Notes under the pieces: generated by a model
What the model saw: only the letters and a program-made list of their open reading frames with translations
What the model was told of the DNA's origin: nothing
Database searches by the model: none
Shown here: piece after piece, positions 48,901 through 60,900 of the stretch
Layout: every line of letters starts with the position of its first letter
Position numbering within the stretch: position 1 is the stretch's first letter
Made by a program: the position numbers and the translations under genes
Origin: Isoetes taiwanensis
Lineage: Eukaryota > Streptophyta > Lycopodiopsida > Isoetales > Isoetaceae
Assembly: GCA_021234155.1 (NCBI GenBank)
Contig: JAJEKV010000004.1
Location: 3,660,109 to 3,724,108, forward strand
Reading direction: 5' to 3'
Length of the DNA: 64,000 bases

Positions 48901-51900
48901 AAGACCACTGCCTCGGATATGACAAACAATCTTTCTGCCACCTGTTTCCACTTACTTGGTTAGCCTCGGTGAAAATAGGCTTCAGCGTATCTATTTCCTG
49001 AAAACGCAAGCTAGACAATAGGTACTTACAGCAGAAATGAAGGATGCAAGAACATCATTCCAGCTATCAACCCTATCATTAGACAAAACTGCTGCAAGGG
49101 TGAAGTTTGTTGCACAGCTTATTCCATCACCATCACATATATGGCATTCATCTAGATTTCCACTTTTACAACAAATGCCTTTTTCATCCCGGATAGTGCC
49201 ACAACATTGAGAATTTATGTCAACAAATCTGCAAAGAAAATCGAAATAAGATCGCATTGCCCTGACAAAATTACATCATATAAGTGATACAAAATGAGAG
49301 AGGCACTGTTAAGTTAAAAATCAAGATGGGACAATACCAAGAAGACTTGTCCAAGACCATAAAAGTAATTTATAGAAACCAACTAAAGGTTTTGTATGAC
49401 CTTTTATGAGCTATGTCAATGTGGCATAAAGTCAGCTACTCACTTACATAAAATACTTCAACATATAGATTTTTATACATGTGAAAGTGAACCCTGTTTA
49501 ATACTGAGGACTATATATGAATGGGCCTAGATCGCACACTCTTTACAAAACATTTGTGTCAATTGTAGCTACATTTTCTTGGGCGTATTCCTAATTATCT
49601 ACTTTTTTTGCTACTTTATAAGGACAATTCCCCAATGCAATTACTGCTCAAGCAATGGTAATGGAAAAAAACTTTTTGTGTGGTTCTTCTTATCTGGACT
49701 ATGCCTCCTTGATTCATTTACTGTCTCATACAAGTTTCTCACCCCAAGCTGATAGGATGTTTTTTCATCAATAATATGCTGTCTGACTTCATCATTGCAG
49801 TAGATTTTGCCAAGTTTATCCTTTTGGTCCCATTCTTTCTGTTCATTACTTATCACTTCTCCAAGATAGATGCTTTTAGGCCTTTTCAGATCGCCTCCTG
49901 AATGGACCTTCATCAAAAATGGGATTATGTGCTTCCTCAATTCTTCCTCAATATCGTTGTAAGAGGTTCCTGATTCAGGCCCGTAAAGTTCAGCATTCAT
50001 ACAGTACTCCCATAGACCTTTCACCACAAGCACGGCTCCATCAAATTCTTCCAGGAATTATAATTTTGCCATTAAGAATGTACCTGTCTTGAAGAAGGAT
50101 CTTCTCCAATAACTTTCCATGATTCACAACCTATTCTTTCAACAAGTTCTGAATTTGCCACAGATGTTTCTGACAAACCAAACAAAGGGTAGGTAATTAA
50201 ACAGATTTGCCTTAAACGAGCCAAAGAAGGCTGGGTAGGCAATTTCTATGAAACGCCACAATTGAGGAATTTATTGTGACGAATTTGCATGCTGATATCC
50301 AGCGGAGGCCCAGGAATCAAGTATGCTCCGATACCACTTGTGGAGAAGAGGAGAAGAGACATCAGATATGAAGCACTGACCAAAAGATTATTGTCTTATT
50401 CAAAACGTTCAAAGCACAAAATCCATCTCTACAGGAGCATATATAAAAAGTTTATGCAACCCAAAACCACACGTCAACTACTACAATACAATTATCATAG
50501 CTTGACTACAGGCTTTTAACTTTATACTATCTTCCTAGGGCATAGCATGAAGCTTGTGTTGCTTTTCCTTTGGTGGCTGTAATCGTTTCATGGACTTCCA
50601 AAAAAATGCATCCAGGTCACTTGGATCTTGCTGCAAGTAAGTGGATCTTAGTCTTTAAGTTGAATTGTAGTGATGAACTATCACATCTATCACTTATGCA
50701 TCAAAATACAACCTTTTTCCTCCATTTCAGCAATTACATGTGGTTGCCTGCATTAAGTTTCATGGAGGAGCTTTGGCAGCTTCTTGTTGATGTCATATCT
50801 GGATATTCCGCCATGCAATTACATATTCACTTGAAGGAGAGGTTGCTACCAATGACGTCGTCTACTGACTATCATCATTATCATATATTAGGGTACTTCC
50901 CTTTAATAAACATGGACACTACCCAAGCCTGTTCCGTCCTCCACTCTAATACCATATTCAGAAACAAAGACCGAATGGCTGGGTATCAAGGCCAGGAGTT
51001 TTCTGCTTGCAGGCAACTTGTTTCAATTGGCATAGGCCAATTATCCCAATATTTGTATCCTGTAAAAATCATTTTGCCATAGCTGCATTTTCTTGTTTCA
51101 GGCAAAGAAACAGTAAGGTTTTTAATTTCGATATTCCAATTTATACCTGATTATGTACATTTAGCCATATGCATATCTTTATTATAAATATAAATATATA
51201 TTTTCAATGACACGCAAATTATGTTCAGATGATAATGTCCAAAGGAAATAACTTTGAATCCACAAGGTCGTTTCCTTACTTGTTTGTTCCATCGCAAATA
51301 CCGCAAGCATCAATATTCCCACTGTTGCAGCACCATCCATTCTGCAATATATAGCATAGAACAAATACAATATTCTTGGGCCCAAGGATGTATTACACGA
51401 AAAAAAATGCTATAATTTTTCCATGCAAAGACAAAAAGAAATTATTGAGGTCTCCCCGCGAATTTATTGAATTCTCCAGGTGGATCAGAAAGAGGTCAAT
51501 TATATCAGAATATGCTATATAATACCTGGGGGTGGAACAATATGGTTGCAGGACCTGAAGAAGAAGCAAAATGCTTGAGAAGCTACTCAACCAGACCTTA
51601 GATACTCTAGAGGAAGCAACAAAGTTGCAACAACATGCATTCATGTGCTCAGCAGCAGAAATAAGCACTAATGACCTGTTTTAGCAATTTTAAATGGATC
51701 CATCTAAATTGGTAGGAGCAAGATGATGAAGCTGTAGCCAATAAGAAAGAAGGTGCAGAGGACATTAAAAATGAATAATATAGTGATGATATTTTTCTAT
51801 GTCGGTTCCCTCCCTCATCCCAATTTTGTATTTCCTAACATGAGATGGACACCCCGAAGTTGCTTCCCCAGAACACCTTCCCTCATCCCAATTCTTGCAT

Positions 51901-54900
51901 TTCCTAACATGAGATGGGCACCACCTGAGTTGCTGCCCAGAATTCCAAATCCAACGACCCCGATCATCTTTTCTCTGACTACTACTACAAGAAGATGATA
52001 CCATATAAATTTTAGCAGAGTGAGAACCACAGCAATTCTGGTTCAGATTCACAGCAGTGTAACGCGGTGCAATGACCAAGTTGCCGCATCAGGAAGGTAG
52101 CCAGCAAGGTATTTAAAACAGCACCAAGCTATTCAAAACAGCAATTGACTGCAAATGGATGTATTACCGCTTGGCTCGGCTTTTTAGCCCAGCCTCGAAT
52201 CACCCTTATCCAAGATGCCTATGACTAGTTCCTGATTAAGCCTTAACTAAGAGAATAGACAACTCAATATAATAGAAACAAGGACAAAATGAAAGAATGA
52301 AGTATGAAGACTCTACATATTTACATGTCAATCTGTGTATACATTAACTGACTGAACATTCCGGACCACACTTAGCTTCTTTACTACTCACACACAAATT
52401 GATTTGTTTTTTAAATTTCGTGAAAAGAAATATAAAAGAGAAGGGATATGAAAGAGAGCACTGCTAGAAGAAGAAGATACCACGCCAATTTTAGCAGTCG
52501 GAGAAATACAGCATTTCTGTTTCAGATCCACAGCAGCGCGGTGGGCAGCAAACCAACTTGCCCATCAGGAAGGAAGCCGAAGGCCTTCCTTGACAGGCTA
52601 TTGGTCTTTCACAGTAAGTTCCTTCCCATCCAATTGAGCAAGAACATTTGCCTTCCTATGAAGGGGAACATGCTACATTAGATAAAATATTTAGTACTAA
52701 AATGAAAACGCCATCAATAAAGTGGAGAGAATACCAAACATCTGCCATGTCCCTTGCATCCATTTTGCTCACAGCTAAGATGATGCATGTCTAAGCCTGT
52801 ACAACTGGTACTGTTTTCAGGTTTCATGGCAATATTGCACAGTGAGTCATCACTTAATCCGCTTCCAAGTCCATCTATACACTTCAGATGAAAATACCAT
52901 ACCCATTAATTAGAAACCTGAGACAATTTTCAGACAATTCCTACAAAATATTCCACATTTAGCATGCCATATTTGGTGGAATTCTACTAAACTTTGTCCT
53001 CATTGAGCAATAAGATACTCAATCAGCAGCTGCAGCAGCTTACAGTTCCTTAATAATAAATGAACCCCTACAATGATAATGGAGCAAGCACAGGAGAGCT
53101 GTCCATGGCAAAGGGTTATAGAAATATGGCAAAAGTATAGCAAATAGGGTTGAGGCACTACCATTAGGGATGATTATTAGTTGGGATCGAGCTCAAGGAA
53201 AGGCCATAGATAATATCCCATATGATAAGTCAAGTATTCTAATTAAAGGCAAGTAGATATTTTAATATAAAAGGCAAGTGGCTGCTAAAAAAGGCAAAAG
53301 TCGTGGAGAGATCTATAAGTAGAAGCTAAACTTCAATTGAATATATCTTCAAGAACTAGAGCTCCAAGGGCGATTTTTATTTCATTAGAATCGATTTTAT
53401 TTCATTAGAATCGACTCTGAGTCCAGTTTCCGAATTGAAGTGGCACATCCCGTAATTCCTCTATATAAGAGAGTAATGGCCAAAAACGTGAGAAGGGGTC
53501 ACAGATTTCTGCTACAACGACATTACAGATTTGCAATCGCTTCCTATTTGTGGCTACTTGGAGTAGCTTAGATTACCCTGGAAGGCCAGTAAGCCAGAAG
53601 CCAGAGCTGTATTTGCCATAGCTTTGTGTTTTGGTTATAACCCAGTGGATCCGGGTGGCAAAACCCAGTGGATCCAGTTGGGTGGTTAATTTGTTCGATA
53701 TTCTTTGTATCTGAAAGACTATCTCTTTCTTGATTTTGTTCATCAGTTGTGACGGCAAGCAGATGCTGATGACTACATTGTGATGCTGTGAATTCAAGCT
53801 GATCTTGTTTATCCACTAAAAGTTTATTTCAAGACCATATAATTATCCCAAATACTATGAATCGTACTACATACAACACTACAGCATTTGCTTATAGAGC
53901 CATACGCACAACATTCCAAGACAGCAAATTCAGGATATGTAATACTTCTGTGCATGCCAAGATTACAGGACCCTATAATTGTTTTGCCAACCTTGAGCAT
54001 CCAGCTGCCGCAGAATGGGACTAGAGCATATTGACTTGTTTTCAGACTTCAACAAGTGCAACATTTTTGGGCAATTATCATGCTATTGATAGAAGCCTTC
54101 TTCAAATATGGTCAGATTGATGTTCTCGCTGAGTAGGACATTCGCAATATCCTGGCGCGATATTAGGTCCTCTTTAAATGGGCTTTAGAGATATGCACAT
54201 AACTAAATATTAGCAGTTCATAGAGCATCTTAGCAATTCACACAATTGAGAGTAACGTGATAGCAACTTTGAAGATGCTCACTTTGATTTCCCGCGGACG
54301 AAAAAGGATTGTCCAAAGTACATGGCTCCTATTTCCCAACATGCCATGAATATGTCTGACATGGCTGCAATGGAGAAAAAGTTGTGATCAAAGTTTAGCA
54401 ACAATTTCTCTTTTCTTTTCGGCAACTAACTTAACTAACTGAGCTTGTTTTTTTTTTGGTTTCTACAAGGAAGAAGATTATGGTCGACCTGTGAGTTGCA
54501 TATCTTCTCTGTTGTAGGATACGAGGCTGAACAGAAACTGTCATCTACATATGTCCCATTTGATAGGCATACAATATCCCTATATGCTCTTCCTTCACCA
54601 CAAGGTTTGTTGCAATAACTCCATTCGAAGCCTCCCAATATGGATCCGCATACAAGGTTGGTATTGCAATTCTGCTCGACAGCCAGCAATGTTTTTGCAG
54701 AGCACCTATCTTCTTTCCAATGTGTCCTAAGTTGTTCATACAAAAGACCTCCCTGTGCAAAAAACATCGCCAAATTATTGCTTTTAACATAAGGAGATAT
54801 TGAAAGTCATGTGTACCTGGTTTGCACACCAGCCCCACAAGGTTGGCTGCATTCACTCCATGGTCCATAATAATAATCAAAGGTAACACATGATACCATG

Positions 54901-57900
54901 TTACAGGCCTGCAAATTTGAAGAACAAAATCAAGATGTAAGTTTGAAAACAAGCATCTTTAAAGTGATGTGACATTTTTTTATCGTCAAAAGTTTGCGGC
55001 CAAAGAGGGGAGATAATAGATATTTTTCATGTATGAAATTGAAATCTAATCTTAAAGATAGATGAATAGCTAAGATAGCTCATATAAAGGTATAAAAGCT
55101 ACTTGTGAATAGTCAGGTATGTTTTATGCTGATGATTCTCAGAGACAAGCCTCTCTAGTCATCTCACTTCATCAGCTATTCATGATACCAACACGGTATT
55201 GACCATTATAGTTTCTTAGATGAAACGAGGGAGAGATTTCGTCTGCTTAGATCTTAATTGTTATGCTGGCACAAAATTAGCAGAAAACTATAAAACCAAA
55301 ATCAAACTCAATTGCAATTTCATGCTTTGTATGGAATCAAACCCGATGTTTCTAATTTTACGCGGTGTTTGGATGTCTTGGTTATGCATCTATTCCCGAG
55401 AAGTACTTCAAAAGAATGGCAAACTATCTGATCGATCCACTAAAATAATTTTTTATTGGATGTCCAACTCACATGAAGGGGATGTATGTTATGACCTGTT
55501 ATAGAAACAGTTTTGTATCTAGAAGCATACAATTTGTGGAAGACGGTGTACTCCATGGGATTTCATCGGGCTGCCACTACCAAACTATGATACCATGATC
55601 AGAAATTTGTTTCAAATTGGTACATCTTCTCTATCACTTAGTTCTGGTTCTATTTCTCATGTACCTGTGCTTGTACCTGCTTTGCCTGTCAACGAAGTCC
55701 TCAAGTTTTCAAACTAATTCTAGTTCTAGTTCTCAACCTATTCCATCTGATCCATGTTCCTCTGTTCACTGTTGAACCATCCGCTTGTCCTTCTTTCTTC
55801 TCCTATGCAGTCCCCTTCCTCAGTTGATTCTGCAAGCCTTTATCATCCTTTTCATCCACTTGATCTATTAGAACCAGTCAAATCTCACTCATTATCCCCT
55901 TTACCTATACATCTTCAGAAACAGGTGGAAGACATTCCTTTTACAGATTTATCGCTTGGGGGACCTTTGTGATCAAAGCCAACACTCTTTAACTCCTATA
56001 TCTGCACAAAATCTTCCACCAATAAGGTCAGCCAGACTTGCTGCTTTACCATCAGTTGATTACTGTAATGTCATTTTATGATCACAGTTCTGAAAGAGAC
56101 TGAACCCACTACATATACCCAAGCAGCAAAAAGCATTCACATTGGTTGACAGCCATGCAAGAGGAATTTGTCTATGCTTGCCAAGCAAGGGACTTGGGAA
56201 CTTGTACCCTAAAACCAGCTTAATAAAACATTATTGGAGCCAAATGGATTTTAGAAGGGGCACCATTCTGATGGATCTTTGTCTAAGCATAAAGCCAGGC
56301 TGGTTGCTGCCAAAGGATACACCCAGCAAGAAGGATTCGATTTTTCATGAGGTATTTGCCCTGTAGTGAGATTGATACGCTTTAGCTGTCATTGCCTTGG
56401 CAGCCCATAAACATTGGTCTTTGTGATCAATTAGACTTCAAGTCGGCTTTTCCCAATGCATGCATCTTGAAGAGGAATTATACATGCAAATGCCAGGTTT
56501 TCGCGGATAAAAAATATCCTGATTATGTATGTAGACTCAAGAAGAGTCTCTATGGTTTGACACAAGCACCAATGCATGTTGGCACCAGAAAATTAATGCT
56601 TTTCTTCTTGAAATGGGATATCAGAGATCAAGAGCAGATCCAAACCTATATTTCAAAACAGAGAATGGTATGATTTCCGGCCCTGCTTTTGTATGTGGAT
56701 CTATACTATTGTGACTGGCAATGCTATTCAGCTTATTCAGCAAACAAAGGATTGGCTTAAGCATAACTTTGAGCTTACAGATCTGGGGGCTTATGCATTA
56801 TTGTTTGGGGATTGAAGTTCGCAAACTAAGCCTGCACTTATATTTTGTGATAACAGTGGCGCAGTGTCACATGTCAAGTGTTATCAATGGCTTTACAGAT
56901 AAACACCTTGACATTAAACTATGTGTTATAAGGGAACAAATTGATAATGGTATGCTTACATTATCCCATTGTTCTACCTCAGATCAAGCAGCATATGGCT
57001 TCACTAAACAACTTGCTGGTCGCCAGTTTACTCATATGAAATAGATTCTGCATATTATTCCCAAGCATTGTGACTTAAGGGGAATAATGTGCTGTGTAGG
57101 TCTGATATTGCTCCTTGAGCTCGGGAGATAGTGTTCTTTTTTCATCTGTCAGCCCAGTTGTTTCTGTTGTTTTTGTTTTTCTTCTACAGACCTGCTAGTC
57201 ATCGGTGGGATGTTGGAATATTCCATATTCCACACTACAGTATGCGATGCATACTATGATATTACATGCACGCATGCATGCACAATTTGATGACTAAATA
57301 TGCTGACGCCACATTGTTGCTGACCTGATATATAACAGAGTCACGCACCACCTTAGACACTTTTTTAGGCAGTTCACTCTAGAGCCGGAAAGGCCGGGCG
57401 CTTACTTTGTACACTTTGCTTTCTATCTTCATATAAAGACTACTGGAGTTCTTCAATAAACTGGTCAACCCTTGTATGTTGCTAGTGCCAATACTGGTCG
57501 CAGAGTAACTAGCCTGACAATTGGAGCAAATAACCCTTTTGTACACAAAACGTTCTTCATCAGTATATCCTTTGCTATCAGCCTTGCTTTTATGCTCGAA
57601 AACAGTACCATCTGAATTATACTTTGTTCTAAACACCCATTTAGCTCAAATAATATTTTCACCAACTTCCAAGTTTGCCATTTCTGAAGCATTCATAGCT
57701 GTGACCCATATGGAAAATTAGCTGCTTGAGAGTGGTAGGTTCAACATCAGTAGCCACTAATGCAATGTAGTTACAAGAGTAACTCCACTGGTGGAAGATG
57801 AGAAATCCTTTCTGACCAGCTTGGTAAACATGATTGACCACCGCTTTGGCTTTGAATTGGAGAAGAAAGAATCGTAGGAGAAGAACTAGAATCTTTAGAT

Positions 57901-60900
57901 AACAAAACAGGATTATCATTAAACCTGTCAATGAAAGAGTAAGAGTAGAAGGAGATGAAACAGGTGTCTTACAATCCAATGGAACAAAAGCTTTATAGGA
58001 TCAGCAACTTGAGAGGAATCAGTTGAGGAAGAACAGCTGGAATTAGGAATCAGAAAAAGGTATAACAGAGGCTGGAACAGAAGATGAAAAACTTTGATGA
58101 AAAGTAGGTACAACAACACAATCAAAATTGTCAAAATTGCAGATGTCTTTAGTAGCATAGTCTGTTTGATTAGGCTGATGAGACTCACTAGAATAAACTG
58201 CTTCTCCAAAATGTTACTCCTCAAAAGAAAAAGTTGCTTGGTTACTGGATTATAACATCCCCGGCTGAAAAAAACTTACTAGAATAAACTGCTTCTCCAA
58301 AATGCAATACTCCTCAAAAGAAAAAGTTGCTTGGTTACTGGATTATAACATCCCCATGCCATCATGTTAGTTTCAAGCTCTATAAATGACTTTGCATACT
58401 GCCAGAAACCAAGGATCAAGTAGGAGCCCAGTTGAAATATATGTAGTCGATATATCTACCATGCTTTAAAAGGATTTTCAAGCATAGTCGCATAAGCAAA
58501 CATAAGACTCTAAAGTGTGAAACATCAGGCTGAACATCATAAACAGCCCCAGAAGGAGTTTTAGAAGGCAAAAATAACATTAGTCGGAGTAGAGTAGATA
58601 TGATTTTACTTCTTTTCCACCCATCAGCTCCTGAGCTGGTGTGAGCCAAGTAAATTTATACTTGGTCATAAGCTTTTTGGAAGACCTAAATCGCTTAGGG
58701 GAAGTTCTCCAGGGACTACCAGTTATCTAATCGGGTCTTGAATCATATCTCCGACATGCGCCCTAAACGGCTTTGCCCTACCACAGATGCATCGCTCGAG
58801 GTGGAGGGACAGAGGTAACGCCGGGACTCCGCCAGCTGAAACCAGGTCAGTATAATGGGGAGCTCTGAGAGCTTCCAGGTATATTGGCACGGCCTCATCG
58901 AGGAACTGCACCACCGCACGGGCCGGGTTCCTCATTTGCAGCGATTGGGCAGCCATTGCTGACACCGGTCACTGCCAGACTCGCCACCTGCAAGTAACAC
59001 CGCACCCCTGATGGACATGGGCCTTCCCACTACAGCTGAGTTGTGTTCATCCTCAGCATGTAGAGCACCCTGGTAACAAGTGCATTTTGAGTTAGTTTAT
59101 TCCTTCCAATTGTATGAGCCAAGGACTGAGTAGGAGCCCAGTTAGAAATATACGCAACAGTCAACACTGCCTCAGCCCAAAACGTTGGGGACAATCCCTT
59201 ATTCCAACATGCTTCATGTTTTTCTTCTGAAACTTGAAGCTGTGTGATGGTGTCTTATTTCCATAGACTCAAGTCTTTGGCTACTAAACAAGAAGGCAGT
59301 TCGTTCAAGGAAAAGATAGCTCTTTTTCTCGCATTATGCAAACTGTTCAACAAAATGGGTTTTTCGGAAAAAATCGTTGTAGATCAAGAAGCAATCTATG
59401 CTTGGTACAATTGACATGAAATAATTAGAAGATGCCAATCTGAATTTCACTCAGCAAGAAGTTACTCAGGTAATGAGGTATGTTAATGTTTAAACTACAT
59501 ATTCTAAAGAAAGAAAGATTATATTAACGCTTCATAAAGACCCTTGGGTCTATGAGACCAAATATACATCAATCATGTCCAGCTAGGGGCGCATTTGCAG
59601 CCACCTAGAGATATTGCATAAAAAAGGAAAAAGAAAACTAAAACAATGAGATTAAGAAACTTTTGTCTTCTTGGCCACGGGCTCAAAGTATAAAGTAATG
59701 TCGGACTTGTTTTCTTTTGAAGGACTGCTTATGTTTATCCTTACCGTCCTTTCTTTTCTTCTCGACACTTTCATGGTTACTCCTTTGAGATTGGATGAGA
59801 TGGTCCGGGGAGAGAACCTGCCTTCCGCTTATTATCATTATCACCTCCAATGAGAAAGAAAGTGATCAGTCTTTATGAGGATCGCTTTCATGTCCTGCTC
59901 TTCCCCAGCTTGCTCCTTTAATAGATTTCTTCTATGCACTGTCATTTGGTGAAGAAAAAGATATACATTTCTGATCCTCATAGGCTATCAGTTTGGAGAG
60001 GGAGGTAGGTTCCTAAATAGGCAATGGAATCTGCCCTCAGATTTCATAATAGACTGGACATGTGAAGATCCCATGATCATGGTGTTTTTACCCTCTAAGT
60101 TAAGCAGAAAGAAATCTAAAATATTTTTTGACGATGGAATCCAAGAAGATTGCAGAACCCCAGGTCAAAGATTGAAAATACATCTCTAATGACTCATTCA
60201 CCAAGATCTAAACTTTCTGTATGATTTACATTTTTGGTCCTTGCAGGTTATTGCCTCATCCACAAACCTAACCTCTATTTTGAACCTTCGGGTTGTTTAA
60301 TCTCCAGATGTAATCATACACTCAGCCACCAGAACTTTTGAAAGTACATGGTGCTGAACCAGCTCGGGTCTATAAAATTGCCTTATAAATGTAATTGATA
60401 TTGAGGTTTAATGATAACTGAATAAGCATTAGTCATACAGAAAATAGAGGACTATACAAGGGAGAAAAATAATATCTATTATCCAAATGAAAACACTTCT
60501 TAACAAAATTCCAACACCGATCTACTAAAGGCACAATGGCATTGCAAGCACGAAACCCTACCTAAGGGTGTTCCTGATACCAGTGGCAAAAATCGTGCAT
60601 AAACCAAACAAATCAGAAAACATCGGAGTTTAAAAGATAGTATAAAGAACACAAATTCACGTCCTTTATTTGATGGGAAGTGGCATGCAGGTATGACCAT
60701 GTCCGAGAAAAAAAATCAGTATAAGAATCAATATTATCATACCATTTTAAGACAGCCCAAGAAAGAAACAAATTAGATGGCTAAGAGCTACCTGAACGCC
60801 GCCACCACAACTTTTGTTACAAGGACCCCAAGCAACTGGTTTCCAGTGTGATGGGGAATTTGAGTAGGCCGATGTTTTATTGCTGTTTGAATTCCATAAT

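Larger units (their letters stand above)
57379..59290 (-). pseudogene. Second Copia pol relic (minus strand) in the same intron
   Basis: From high to low coordinates: integrase pieces near 59100-59290 (CPQRFGLRQC-like), a linker near 58.4-58.6 kb, and the reverse transcriptase start at 57379-57980 with MNASEMANLEVGENI, WVFRTKYNSDGTVFEHK and FAPIVRLVTLRPVLALAT. It opposes the relic at 55220-57087, so two separate insertions occupy the intron. A GC-rich block at 58710-59075 interrupts it, and an 80-bp tandem duplication lies inside. Confidence 0.75.

Noticed and set aside
48751-48963. Plus-strand 70-codon frame starting MEKLDEEKKVTIEM
   Set aside because: It lies opposite the exon at 48798-48941, whose splice sites and phase fit the minus-strand gene; treated as a shadow.
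49641-50180. A 130-codon frame plus a splice-like upstream piece (ETSVANSELVERIGCESWKV) that looked like exons of the TSR/EGF gene
   Set aside because: The text around NYNSWKNLME, GLWEYC and EWDQKDKL is Copia gag, a primer-binding site lies just upstream, and exons 51280-51341 and 49030-49228 join in phase without it.
53568-53816. Minus-strand 82-codon frame MDKQDQLEFTASQC
   Set aside because: It lies in a probable LTR-like stretch with doubled words; no domain and no splice support.
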